Part shown: positions 1 to 9,360 of the stretch, piece by piece | Layout: every line of letters starts with the position of its first letter | How positions within the stretch are numbered: the first letter of the stretch is position 1 | NCBI RefSeq assembly: GCF_016881005.1 | Contig: NZ_JACOPV010000005.1 | Location: 248,001-312,000 of the forward strand | Direction of reading: 5' to 3' | From: Pseudomonas arcuscaelestis | Lineage (GTDB): Bacteria > Pseudomonadota > Gammaproteobacteria > Pseudomonadales > Pseudomonadaceae | DNA length: 64,000 nucleotides | Notes under the pieces: model-generated | Seen by the model: only the letters and a program-made list of their open reading frames with translations | Database searches by the model: none | What the model was told of the DNA's origin: nothing | Made by a program: the position numbers and the translations under genes

Positions 1-1914
1 ATACCGCTCATGCCAATCCACCAGCGGCTGTGGCGAGTTGAGCTTTTGGCCGTAGATTACCGAGTAGGACAGTACGTTCTGCACGTATTGGCGAGTCTCA
101 TCGAACGGAATCGATTCTACCCACACATCGAAGCTCAGGTGATCGGCGCCACGCAGCCATTGCCGCACTCGACCTGGCCCCGCGTTGTAGGCGGCTGAAG
201 CCAGGACCCGGTTACCGTTGAATTGGCTGTGCACCTGGCTCAGGTAAGCCGCGCCAAGCTGGATGTTTTTGTCCGGATTGAACACCTGGGCGGGTGAAGC
301 CAGGGGGATTCTGAACTTGCGTGCGGTTTCCTTGGCGGTAGCGGGCATCAATTGCATCAGGCCGCTGGCGCCAACGCTGGAGCGGGCGTCCTCCATGAAC
401 GCACTTTCCTGGCGAGTGATGGCGAACACCCAGCTCGAATGCAGGCCACGCACCTTGGCTTCACGCACCAGCGTGTCGCGGTGGGCCATTGGGAAGCGAA
501 TGTCCAGGTCATCCCAGTACTTGGCCTGGCTGATGGTGCGAATCGCCGGGAAGTACCAGCGCATATCGTAGGCCAGGCGCGCTTGAGCCACCATTTCGTC
601 GCGGTTGAAGTGGCGACTGACGTGATACCACTCACGTCGACCATCAACGATCTGGCCACGCGCATGGAACTCCAAGGCACGACGGATCCCCGGTGTGTTG
701 CGAACCTTGTCCATCAAAGCCTTGCTCAGCACCAGGGGTTTGTTGTTGAGCTGGTAAGGGGTTTTTGCTCGGTCGGCGGCCAGGAAACCATAGAAGTCAC
801 GCTCCCGGGCAACAGTTTTGTACAGCATGGGAATCTGCGTGTTCTGTGGCTGCGCCAGTTCAAGGCTGCGCGCTTGCCAGTAACGCCAGCGGTTGCTTGA
901 GGCGAGATCCTGCGGCAGGCGCTTGGTTAACTCGTAGGTATCTTCCCAGCGTCCCAGGCGCAACAGCAGGCGTAGGCGCCACTCGGTAACGGTGTTGTCG
1001 CGCAGCTCAGGGTCGTAGCGGGTCATCAGGTCCAGAGCCCGCGGGTCGTAGCGGCGGGCCAGGGTCAGGCCGATTTCACGGGCGATGGCGACTTTTTCGT
1101 CGCGCGAGAAGTGCATGCGGCTGGCGTAGTCATCCAGCAGGCTCATGGCGCGCTGCGGGTCTTGGCGCGCGAGGCGACGCAAGCCGAGGCTGACTACATC
1201 CGACATGGCGTCGTTGACGGGTGCGAAGCGACTCGGTTGGTTCAGCAGTTGTGGTTTCTGTGCCACCTCCACCAGCAGGCGGCCCTGTGGTGCCAGGGTG
1301 GGCAGGGTTTTGGTCAGGCTGTTGGCCAGTGCATAGTTGCGGGCCTGGGCTGCAAGTTTGGTGCGCTCCCAGCGTTTTTGCTCACTGAGCTGACCTTCGG
1401 CTGCCCAGCGCTCGAACAGGGCATCACAAGCGGCAGGCTGGGATTTTCCTACCAACCAGAGTTTTTCTGCGCTGGCGTAGCCCTCGGCGCGCTGGCCTTG
1501 GATCAATTGGCGCTGGCCATTGAGGCAGTCGAGTTCAGTGAAGTTGAGTTTCGGGTCGTAGTAACGGCTGAAGGTTTCCCATTCGCCACGCTCAGCCAGC
1601 CAGCGCAACCAGCGCAGTTTCATCCAGTTGGCCTGGGGCAGGTCGCCATGGGCGGCGAGGAATTTTTCAATCTCGGCGTTACTGGCGGTTTTCAGTCGTG
1701 CGGTCAGTTCGTCGTAGGCCAGATAGGGCGTCAGCGGATAATCACTCAACGCCTTGGCATAGCGCAGGTAGGGCCCTTTGTCGCCCTTGGCCAGGGCGCG
1801 CTTGGCCTCGTCATAATACTGGCGCTGCACGGTGATGTCGGTGGCCTGGGCGACGCTGGCTGCGGAGGCCGAGAGAAGCAGGCAGGAAACTAGATTTAAC
1901 AGGCGGCTGCGCAT
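1..1914 (-). CDS. slt: Soluble lytic murein transglycosylase, 3' end cut by window edge
   Basis: Periplasmic exolytic transglycosylase of the Slt70 family, which cleaves the MurNAc-GlcNAc bond of peptidoglycan to give 1,6-anhydromuropeptides. Residues 1-24 form a signal peptide ending VAQA. A long alpha-helical superhelix follows to about residue 470, then the lysozyme-like catalytic domain with the TRQESAF motif; its glutamate (Glu503) is the expected acid/base. The later motifs GLMQLMPATA and SAAYNAGPGRV are typical of the family. The frame is still open at base 1, reading to VDWHERY, so only the last few residues are missing. The ATG at 1914 gives an intact signal peptide. It is divergent from uup. 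The anhydro products are substrates for NagZ, encoded at 15.6 kb. Confidence 0.93.
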   Translation of the reverse strand, partial: MRSRLLNLVSCLLLSASAASVAQATDITVQRQYYDEAKRALAKGDKGPYLRYAKALSDYPLTPYLAYDELTARLKTASNAEIEKFLAAHGDLPQANWMKLRWLRWLAERGEWETFSRYYDPKLNFTELDCLNGQRQLIQGQRAEGYASAEKLWLVGKSQPAACDALFERWAAEGQLSEQKRWERTKLAAQARNYALANSLTKTLPTLAPQGRLLVEVAQKPQLLNQPSRFAPVNDAMSDVVSLGLRRLARQDPQRAMSLLDDYASRMHFSRDEKVAIAREIGLTLARRYDPRALDLMTRYDPELRDNTVTEWRLRLLLRLGRWEDTYELTKRLPQDLASSNRWRYWQARSLELAQPQNTQIPMLYKTVARERDFYGFLAADRAKTPYQLNNKPLVLSKALMDKVRNTPGIRRALEFHARGQIVDGRREWYHVSRHFNRDEMVAQARLAYDMRWYFPAIRTISQAKYWDDLDIRFPMAHRDTLVREAKVRGLHSSWVFAITRQESAFMEDARSSVGASGLMQLMPATAKETARKFRIPLASPAQVFNPDKNIQLGAAYLSQVHSQFNGNRVLASAAYNAGPGRVRQWLRGADHLSFDVWVESIPFDETRQYVQNVLSYSVIYGQKLNSPQPLVDWHERY

Positions 1915-2104
1915 GAGACTTCCGGGCAGTTTGACCATGAAAAGTGACGGCGAAGCCAGCACTGTTGGGGTTACGTTGCCTAAGCTTAGCCGTTTGCCGT
2001 AGGCGGATGAAAGCATTGTGCTTGTATCGAGTTGTAATCAGACGGTCTGTCGTCGGATCTGTAAGCGCACGTGCCTGCTTAATGTGAACCAGGCTCAAGT
2101 CGGG

Positions 2105-2110
2105 TAGAAT
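2105..2110 (+). promoter_or_regulatory. Possible -10 element for uup
   Basis: TAGAAT lies 26 bases before the uup start and matches the sigma-70 -10 consensus at five of six positions. No convincing -35 is seen at 16-18 bases upstream, so this is a weak call. Confidence 0.3.
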
Positions 2111-2135
2111 ACGCGCCCGGTTTTTGGAGAAGATC

Positions 2136-4055
2136 ATGACCCTGCTCAAATTAAGCGATGTGTCCCTTGCGTTCGGCGCCATGCCGTTGTTGGACAAGGT
2201 GTCGTGGCAGATCGCCCGTGGTGAGCGGGTGTGCATTATCGGCCGCAACGGCACTGGCAAGTCGAGCATGCTGCGCCTGGTCAAGGGCGATCAGAAGCCT
2301 GACGACGGCGATGTCTGGCGCGCCCCCGGCCTGAAGATTGGCGAATTGCCGCAAGAGCTGCCGGTGGCAGACGGCCGCACGGTATTCGACGTAGTGGCCG
2401 AAGGCCTCGACGGTGTCGGTGCGTTGCTGGCTGAGTATCACCATCTGAGCCAGAACATCCACAACGATGCCGATCTGGAAAAACTCATGCACGTCCAGCA
2501 CGATCTGGAAGCGCGTGATGGCTGGCGCCTGCAGCAGTTGGTGGACAGCACCCTGAGCCGCTTGCAGCTGCCGGCCGACAAAACCCTGGCCGAGCTGTCC
2601 GGCGGCTGGCGTCGTCGCGTGCTACTGGCCCAGGCCCTGGTGTCCGAGCCTGATCTGCTGCTGCTCGACGAACCAACCAACCACCTGGACATCGGCGCAA
2701 TTGCCTGGCTTGAAGAGGCACTGAATGGCTTTGGTGGTGCGGTACTGTTCATTACCCACGACCGTTCTTTCCTGCAGAACCTGGCTACGCGCATTCTTGA
2801 GCTGGATCGCGGCGGCTTGATTGACTGGAATGGCGACTACGCCAGCTTCCTGGTGCACAAAGAAGCTTCACTGGCCGCTGAAGAAACGGCCAACGCCCTG
2901 TTCGACAAGAAGCTTGCTCAGGAAGAAGTATGGATTCGCCAGGGCATCAAGGCCCGTCGCACCCGTAACGAAGGTCGTGTTCGTGCTCTGAAGGCACTGC
3001 GTGTAGAGCGCAGCGAACGTCGTGAGCGTACGGGCAAGGCGAACATCCTGCTCGATGTTGCGGAAAAGTCCGGCAAGCAGGTCATGGTGCTGGAGAACGT
3101 CAGCTTCGCCCACCCAGGTGGCCCGCAGTTGGTCAAGGACTTCTCCATGGTCCTGCAGCGTGAAGACCGTATCGGTCTGCTCGGCGCCAACGGTACCGGC
3201 AAAACCACTTTGCTCAAGCTGATGCTAGGTGATCTTGAGCCTACCGGCGGCAAGGTTGAATCCGGTACCCGTCTTGAGGTGGCTTATTTCGATCAGTTGC
3301 GCCACCAACTGGACCTGGAAAAAACCGTAATCGACAACCTGTCCGAAGGTCGCGATTTTATCGAGATCGATGGTCAAAACCGTCACGTCTTGAGCTACCT
3401 CGGCGATTTCCTGTTCAGTCCACAGCGTGCCCGTACCCCGGTCAAGGCGCTTTCCGGAGGCGAGCGCGCGCGCTTGCTGCTCGCCAAGCTGTTCAGTAAG
3501 CCAGCCAACTTGCTGGTACTCGACGAACCGACCAACGACCTGGACGTAGAAACCCTCGAATTGCTCGAAGAAGTGTTGTCGGCGTTCAAGGGAACCGTAC
3601 TGATGGTCAGCCACGACCGAGCCTTCCTCGACAACGTGGTCACCAGCACGCTGGTCTTCGAAGGTGAGGGCAAGGTGCGCGAATACGTCGGCGGCTATCA
3701 GGACTGGATTCGCCAGGGTGGTTCGCCGAAGTTACTGGGTGTCAGCGAAAGCAAGTCCGGCAAGTCGGAGCTCAACACTGCTGTGGTAGAGGCGGTGGCA
3801 CCGGAACCGGCGCCAACCGCTGCTGCCGAAGCACCGAAAAAGAAGCTCAGCTACAAACTGCAGCGCGAGCTCGAAGCCTTGCCCGGTCAGATCGACGCGC
3901 TGGAGCAGAAGATGGCGGCAGTGCAGGAAGAAATTTCCAGCCCGTCCTTCTATCAGCGTCCAATCGACCAGACCACCGCCGTACTGGCTCAATTGGAGCA
4001 GTTGCAGGCAGAGCTGGACGTGTTGGTAGAACGCTGGGCAGAGCTCGACAGCTAA
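2136..4055 (+). CDS. uup: ABC-F family ATPase Uup
   Basis: Cytoplasmic ABC-F protein with two ATP-binding cassettes and no membrane domain. The family acts on ribosomes, and Uup in E. coli is also linked to precise excision of transposons and to ribosome assembly. Cassette 1 has Walker A GRNGTGKSS (residues 36-44), signature LSGGWRRR and Walker B LLLLDEPTNHLD. Cassette 2 has GANGTGKTT near residue 350, LSGGERAR and LLVLDEPTNDLD. Between them is the basic linker with RQGIKARRTRNEGRVRALK, which marks Uup. From about residue 570 a lysine- and glutamate-rich C-terminal coiled coil follows. The ATG at 2136 follows GGAGA at suitable spacing; a TTG at 2124 is in frame but less likely. 639 residues, usual for Uup. 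Confidence 0.93.
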   Translation: MTLLKLSDVSLAFGAMPLLDKVSWQIARGERVCIIGRNGTGKSSMLRLVKGDQKPDDGDVWRAPGLKIGELPQELPVADGRTVFDVVAEGLDGVGALLAEYHHLSQNIHNDADLEKLMHVQHDLEARDGWRLQQLVDSTLSRLQLPADKTLAELSGGWRRRVLLAQALVSEPDLLLLDEPTNHLDIGAIAWLEEALNGFGGAVLFITHDRSFLQNLATRILELDRGGLIDWNGDYASFLVHKEASLAAEETANALFDKKLAQEEVWIRQGIKARRTRNEGRVRALKALRVERSERRERTGKANILLDVAEKSGKQVMVLENVSFAHPGGPQLVKDFSMVLQREDRIGLLGANGTGKTTLLKLMLGDLEPTGGKVESGTRLEVAYFDQLRHQLDLEKTVIDNLSEGRDFIEIDGQNRHVLSYLGDFLFSPQRARTPVKALSGGERARLLLAKLFSKPANLLVLDEPTNDLDVETLELLEEVLSAFKGTVLMVSHDRAFLDNVVTSTLVFEGEGKVREYVGGYQDWIRQGGSPKLLGVSESKSGKSELNTAVVEAVAPEPAPTAAAEAPKKKLSYKLQRELEALPGQIDALEQKMAAVQEEISSPSFYQRPIDQTTAVLAQLEQLQAELDVLVERWAELDS

Positions 4056-4062
4056 GAAGCAG

Positions 4063-4088
4063 AGCCTGGCGCAGTTTGCGCCAGGCTT
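4063..4088. terminator. Hairpin between convergent uup and uspA
   Basis: A 10-bp stem (AGCCTGGCGC / GCGCCAGGCT) with a 5-base loop sits just after the uup stop and just before the uspA stop. There is no long T run on either side, so it is a probable rather than classical terminator, possibly serving both genes. Confidence 0.5.
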
Positions 4089-4094
4089 CCCGCG

Positions 4095-4535
4095 TTACGA
4101 GGTTTTCATCAGACGTACAGCGAGCACATCGCAAGGTGCACCGTGCAGTACGTCGTTGGCAGTGGAGCCGAGCAGCAGCGCCAGGCCGTGACGGCCATGG
4201 CTGCCCACCACGATCAGGTCGCAGTTCTGGTCTTTGGCCAGTTGGTGGATTTCCTGGCGAGGTTGGCCATAAGTCAGGTGCGAGTCGCCGCGGTTGATGT
4301 CCGGATACTTGTTGAACAGGCGGTCCATGCGCTCTTTGGCCTGGTCGAACTGTTGTTGTTGCAGTTGTGACAGATCCATCGGTACATCGCCACCAAAGGC
4401 CATGGCCATTGGTTCCACAATATGCACCAGAGAGACCTTGGCACCTGTCGGCTCGGCGAGTTTCATGGCGCGCTTGATGACCGGGTCACATTCTTCGGTC
4501 AGGTCGACGGCAACCAGTATGTGTTCGTAGGGCAT
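4095..4535 (-). CDS. Universal stress protein, UspA family
   Basis: Cytoplasmic single-domain universal stress protein of 146 residues. It starts MPYEHILVAVDL, the usual first beta strand with the conserved Asp, and ends with the ATP-binding signature GSHGRHGLALLLGST, which fits the G-2x-G-9x-G-S/T pattern of ATP-binding Usp proteins. The family helps cells survive starvation, oxidative or respiratory stress, but the exact role is not set by sequence. The ATG at 4535 was chosen because it follows AGGAG and opens directly into the first strand; an upstream in-frame ATG at 4559 adds eight unconserved residues. Convergent with uup. Confidence 0.9.
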   Translation of the reverse strand: MPYEHILVAVDLTEECDPVIKRAMKLAEPTGAKVSLVHIVEPMAMAFGGDVPMDLSQLQQQQFDQAKERMDRLFNKYPDINRGDSHLTYGQPRQEIHQLAKDQNCDLIVVGSHGRHGLALLLGSTANDVLHGAPCDVLAVRLMKTS

Positions 4536-4644
4536 GAGAAGCTCTCCTGACAGTCGCAATAGTTCAAGTATGGTCGGTTTCAGGCTGATCGCTTAGAACC
4601 TCGGCTAACCAGCTCATTTGCAAAGCTTTATGGGAACAACAGAT

Positions 4645-5082
4645 ATGACGGTCTGGGTGGTGGTGTCAATCCTTGCGCTGATTTTGAGTCCGTTGGCCTG
4701 GCTGCGTCCTTCGCGCAATCAGAGCGGGCGGATGGCGCTGCGCATGGAAGCCCGGCGCATGGGATTGAATATGCAATTGACGCAGCAGCAGTGGCCTCAT
4801 TGGCTGCCCAAGGAGCCGCCAAGCCCCTGTGCGCAGTACGTGCGGCCGCGCCGTCAGGGCAGGGTAGACAGCTGGAGCTACTGGCAAACTGCGCCCGGTA
4901 CCTGGCTTAATCAATGGCGAGAACCGTGCGCCGATGCTGTGCTTAATGAGCATTTTTCCCGTTTGCCTGACAATGTCTACAAGGTCGAAGCCGGCCCGCA
5001 AATGATTTCCCTGTACTGGGGAGAACACGGCGAAACGGCTGTATTGCAGGATATTGCTGCAGTATTGAAAGCGCTCGCCTGA
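4645..5082 (+). CDS. Small membrane-anchored protein of unknown function
   Basis: A 145-residue protein with one N-terminal hydrophobic segment (about residues 2-22, TVWVVVSILALILSPLAWL) followed by a basic stretch and a soluble domain with several Trp and Tyr residues. The topology suggests a cytoplasmic domain tethered to the inner membrane, since Arg/Lys follow the helix. I recall conserved hypotheticals of this kind at this position beside fadBA in other pseudomonads but know no function. Starts are ambiguous: ATG at 4645 begins the hydrophobic segment, while ATG at 4630 and 4618 are also in frame and none has a strong ribosome binding site. Confidence 0.7.
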   Translation: MTVWVVVSILALILSPLAWLRPSRNQSGRMALRMEARRMGLNMQLTQQQWPHWLPKEPPSPCAQYVRPRRQGRVDSWSYWQTAPGTWLNQWREPCADAVLNEHFSRLPDNVYKVEAGPQMISLYWGEHGETAVLQDIAAVLKALA

Positions 5083-5093
5083 CCGCGCGCAAT

Positions 5094-5118
5094 AAAAAGC
5101 CCGATGTACGCATCGGGC
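5094..5118 (-). terminator. Intrinsic terminator on the minus strand with no gene before it
   Basis: Perfect 8-bp stem GCCCGATG / CATCGGGC with a 4-base loop. Read on the minus strand it is followed by TTTTT (complement of 5094-5098), the form of a rho-independent terminator. No minus-strand gene ends here. It could terminate a small RNA from the 5.1-5.57 kb gap or act weakly for the plus-strand gene ending at 5082. Confidence 0.6.
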
Positions 5119-5348
5119 GGGCGGGCCAGGCAGGCCGGTTGTAAGTGTTGATTCCCACCTAGTGTAGCGGGCTTGCCGCTTTCTGCTTTTTCTCTGTGCT
5201 TGTTGATTGCACCCGAATGCGTGGACAGCGCGTTTGTGCGTGTAAGCCTTTGACCACTATCGCTGGTATGAATACGGCTCGATCACCGAGGTCGGTGTTT
5301 GCATGCGCCGAAAGAAAAATGACCGCAAAGTCGCGTTTTCACGCCGCT

Positions 5349-5399
5349 TTTGGGTATTTGACAACGGCGTTCTTTTCGTTGAATGTGTGCATACCCAAA
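5349..5399. repeat. 9-bp inverted repeat upstream of fadB
   Basis: TTTGGGTAT at 5349-5357 is repeated inverted as ATACCCAAA at 5391-5399, with 33 bases between. It lies about 180 bases before the fadB start and includes TTGACA. It may be a paired operator or a long RNA stem; nothing in the sequence decides between these. Confidence 0.45.
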
Positions 5400-5577
5400 T
5401 CAAACGGGCGTATGAATTGAGCGTTTGTATTGTCAGAAGGCTCTTACAGAATCCCGACTATCGCGCTGACGGGTGTGCCTGGCGCAAGGATTCGGCAAAC
5501 ACCGGCCAACGGCCCGCCGAGTCTTTCACCAGCGATTGGCGTGTACAGTTCAGCTTCCATATCGTGGAGATCAGTTG

Positions 5578-7725
5578 ATGATTTACGAAGGTAAAGCCAT
5601 CACGGTTAAGGCTCTTGAAAGCGGCATCGTCGAACTGAAGTTCGACCTCAAGGGTGAGTCCGTCAACAAGTTCAACCGTCTAACCCTGAACGAATTGCGT
5701 CAGGCCGTAGACACCATCAAGGCCGATGCATCGATCAAGGGCGTCATTGTCAGCAGTGGCAAGGACGTTTTCATCGTCGGCGCGGATATCACCGAGTTTG
5801 TCGATAACTTCAAGCTGCCCGAGGCCGAACTGGTCGCCGGCAACCTGGAAGCAAACCGCATTTTCAGCGACTTCGAAGACCTGGCCGTCCCGACCGTTGT
5901 GGCCATCAATGGCATTGCCCTGGGTGGCGGTCTGGAAATGTGCCTGGCAGCCGACTATCGCGTGATGTCCAGCAACGCCAAGATCGGCTTGCCGGAAGTC
6001 AAACTGGGTATCTACCCAGGTTTTGGCGGTACTGTTCGCCTGCCGCGCATTATTGGTGCCGACAACGCTATCGAGTGGATTGCCGCTGGCAAGGAAAACC
6101 GTGCTGAAGACGCCCTGAAAGTCGGCGCCGTCGATGCCGTGGTTGCGCCCGAGCTGCTGCAGGCTGCGGCCCTCGACCTGATCAAGCGCGCCATCAGTGG
6201 CGAGTTCGATTACAAGGCCAAGCGTCAGCCAAAGCTTGAAAAAATCAAGCTCAACGCCATTGAGCAGATGATGTCTTTCGAAACCGCCAAAGGTTTCGTT
6301 GCTGGCCAGGCTGGGCCGAACTACCCGGCGCCGGTCGAAGCGATCAAGAGCATCCAGAAGGCGGCCAACTTCGGGCGTGACAAAGCGCTGGAAGTTGAAG
6401 CTGCAGGTTTTGCCAAACTGGCCAAGACCTCGGTTGCAGAAAGCCTGATCGGCCTGTTCCTCAACGACCAGGAGCTCAAGCGCAAGGCCAAGGCTCATGA
6501 CGAAATCGCTCACGACGTGAAGCAGGCTGCCGTACTCGGTGCCGGTATCATGGGTGGCGGTATTGCCTACCAGTCCGCGGTCAAGGGCACGCCAATCCTG
6601 ATGAAGGATATCAACGAGGCTGCCATCCAGCTGGGCTTGAACGAAGCGTCCAAGCTGCTCGGCAAGCGCGTTGAAAAAGGCCGTCTGACCCCGGCGAAAA
6701 TGGCCGAAGCGCTCAATGCGATCCGTCCGACCCTGTCGTATGGCGATTTCGCCAACGTCGACATCGTCGTCGAGGCCGTGGTCGAGAACCCGAAGGTCAA
6801 GCAAGCAGTACTGGCCGAAGTGGAAGGCCAGGTGAAGGAAGATGCCATCCTGGCTTCCAACACCTCGACCATCTCCATCAACCTGCTGGCCAAGGCGCTC
6901 AAACGTCCAGAGAACTTTGTCGGCATGCACTTCTTCAACCCGGTACACATGATGCCGCTGGTTGAGGTTATTCGTGGCGAGAAGTCCAGCGACGTGGCAG
7001 TTGCCACCACCGTTGCCTACGCCAAGAAAATGGGCAAGAACCCCATCGTGGTCAATGACTGCCCAGGCTTTTTGGTCAATCGCGTGCTGTTCCCGTACTT
7101 CGGTGGTTTCGCCCGCCTGGTCAGCGCCGGTGTCGATTTCGTACGCATCGACAAGATCATGGAGAAATTCGGCTGGCCGATGGGCCCTGCCTACCTGATG
7201 GACGTAGTCGGCATCGACACCGGTCACCACGGCCGTGACGTAATGGCCGAAGGCTTCCCAGACCGCATGAAGGACGACCGTCGCTCGGCGATCGATGCGC
7301 TTTACGAAGCCAACCGCCTTGGCCAGAAAAATGGCAAGGGCTTCTACGCCTACGAAACCGACAAGCGCGGCAAGCCGAAGAAAGTTGCCGACGCGGCTGT
7401 ACTCGAAGTGCTCAAGCCAATCGTCTACGAGCAGCGTGAAGTCACCGACGAAGACATCATCAACTGGATGATGATCCCGTTGTGCCTGGAAACGGTTCGT
7501 TGCCTGGAAGACGGAATTGTCGAAACGGCGGCCGAAGCCGACATGGGTCTGGTCTACGGCATCGGTTTCCCTCCGTTCCGTGGTGGTGCACTGCGCTACA
7601 TCGATTCGATCGGCGTAGCAGAGTTCGTTGCCCTGGCAGACAAGTACGCCGATCTGGGTCCGCTGTATCACCCCACCGCGAAGCTGCGTGAAATGGCCAA
7701 GAACGGTCAGAGCTTCTTCGGTTAA
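5578..7725 (+). CDS. fadB: Fatty acid oxidation complex subunit alpha (FadB)
   Basis: Multifunctional beta-oxidation enzyme of 715 residues: enoyl-CoA hydratase, delta3-cis-delta2-trans-enoyl-CoA isomerase, 3-hydroxybutyryl-CoA epimerase and L-3-hydroxyacyl-CoA dehydrogenase. The N-terminal crotonase domain carries [10 protein letters not shown] with Glu120 and [15 protein letters not shown] with Glu140, the two acid/base glutamates. The NAD-binding motif [12 protein letters not shown] begins near residue 319. Dehydrogenase motif MHFFNPVH contains the catalytic histidine (His451). The ATG at 5578 follows GTGGAGA and gives the family's standard length; the frame runs open upstream to 5473 without conserved sequence. 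It forms an operon with fadA, 29 bases downstream; together they make the alpha2-beta2 complex. In Pseudomonas this operon is repressed by PsrA, encoded at 14.3 kb. Confidence 0.97.
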   Translation: MIYEGKAITVKALESGIVELKFDLKGESVNKFNRLTLNELRQAVDTIKADASIKGVIVSSGKDVFIVGADITEFVDNFKLPEAELVAGNLEANRIFSDFEDLAVPTVVAINGIALGGGLEMCLAADYRVMSSNAKIGLPEVKLGIYPGFGGTVRLPRIIGADNAIEWIAAGKENRAEDALKVGAVDAVVAPELLQAAALDLIKRAISGEFDYKAKRQPKLEKIKLNAIEQMMSFETAKGFVAGQAGPNYPAPVEAIKSIQKAANFGRDKALEVEAAGFAKLAKTSVAESLIGLFLNDQELKRKAKAHDEIAHDVKQAAVLGAGIMGGGIAYQSAVKGTPILMKDINEAAIQLGLNEASKLLGKRVEKGRLTPAKMAEALNAIRPTLSYGDFANVDIVVEAVVENPKVKQAVLAEVEGQVKEDAILASNTSTISINLLAKALKRPENFVGMHFFNPVHMMPLVEVIRGEKSSDVAVATTVAYAKKMGKNPIVVNDCPGFLVNRVLFPYFGGFARLVSAGVDFVRIDKIMEKFGWPMGPAYLMDVVGIDTGHHGRDVMAEGFPDRMKDDRRSAIDALYEANRLGQKNGKGFYAYETDKRGKPKKVADAAVLEVLKPIVYEQREVTDEDIINWMMIPLCLETVRCLEDGIVETAAEADMGLVYGIGFPPFRGGALRYIDSIGVAEFVALADKYADLGPLYHPTAKLREMAKNGQSFFG

Positions 7726-7739
7726 GCGCCCAACGATAG

Positions 7740-8930
<1,191 letters not shown>

Positions 8931-8945
8931 GCGTTTCGCGGGTGG

Positions 8946-8979
8946 AAACCGGGGCCTGGTGCCCCGGTTTTTGTTTTTT
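8946..8979 (+). terminator. Rho-independent terminator of fadBA
   Basis: 10-bp stem AAACCGGGGC / GCCCCGGTTT, 5-base loop, followed by TT-G-TTTTTT. It lies 15 bases after the fadA stop. Confidence 0.9.
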
Positions 8980-9008
8980 GCGGTATTTTTTTCAAGAGGG
9001 TGAGCAAC

Positions 9009-9260
9009 ATGCAGATACAACCAGGCGTATACCGGCATTACAAGGGGCCTGAGTATCGTGTGTTCGGCACAGCGCGCCATTCCGAAACCGAGGAGTGGGT
9101 CGTGTTCTACCAAGCCCTGTACGGCGAATTCGGCCTTTGGGTTCGGCCACTTTCCATGTTTAAGGGGTCGGTCGAGGTTGACGGCGAGCATGTGCCGCGC
9201 TTTGCTTTGGTCACGGCTGAAAAGGATCTGTTTTCTCGCTCCGATGCCGAGGGTGGCTAG
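9009..9260 (+). CDS. DUF1653-type small protein
   Basis: An 83-residue cytoplasmic protein beginning MQIQPGVYRHYKGPEYRV. The G-x-Y-R-H-Y-K-G-x-x-Y opening, the later EEWVVFYQALYG and the W-V-R-P-L-S-M-F motif are the marks of the DUF1653 family, a small beta-rich fold of unknown function. The ATG at 9009 follows GAGGG at nine bases; a GTG at 9000 is in frame and would add MSN. It is separated from fadA by a terminator and lies 100 bases before topA. Confidence 0.8.
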   Translation: MQIQPGVYRHYKGPEYRVFGTARHSETEEWVVFYQALYGEFGLWVRPLSMFKGSVEVDGEHVPRFALVTAEKDLFSRSDAEGG

Positions 9261-9270
9261 CGCCTCGCGC

Positions 9271-9299
9271 TTGACCTCACTCTGTTGCCACTATATATA
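9271..9299 (+). promoter_or_regulatory. Predicted sigma-70 promoter of topA
   Basis: TTGACC at 9271-9276 and TATATA at 9294-9299 are separated by 17 bases, in the gap before topA. Leader to the topA ATG would be about 55 bases. Prediction from consensus only. Confidence 0.5.
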
Positions 9300-9360
9300 G
9301 CGGTGCCGCGTCAGGTACCTGCCGTGTTTTTATTTTCAGTATTCAGGAATTTTCCGATCC

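Larger units (their letters stand above)
5083..5577. other. Intergenic region upstream of fadBA
   Basis: About 495 bases with no convincing gene. It holds a minus-strand terminator-like hairpin (5094-5118), a weak plus-strand hairpin AGCGG/CCGCT followed by a T-rich stretch (5166-5192), and a 9-bp inverted repeat TTTGGGTAT / ATACCCAAA (5349-5357 and 5391-5399). TTGACA at 5358 lies inside the repeat loop, but no good -10 follows at 17 bases. Half-sites CAAAC (5401) and GTTTG (5423) face each other 17 bases apart. This is wider than the PsrA site spacing I know, so PsrA control of fadBA is not shown by sequence here. Confidence 0.6.
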
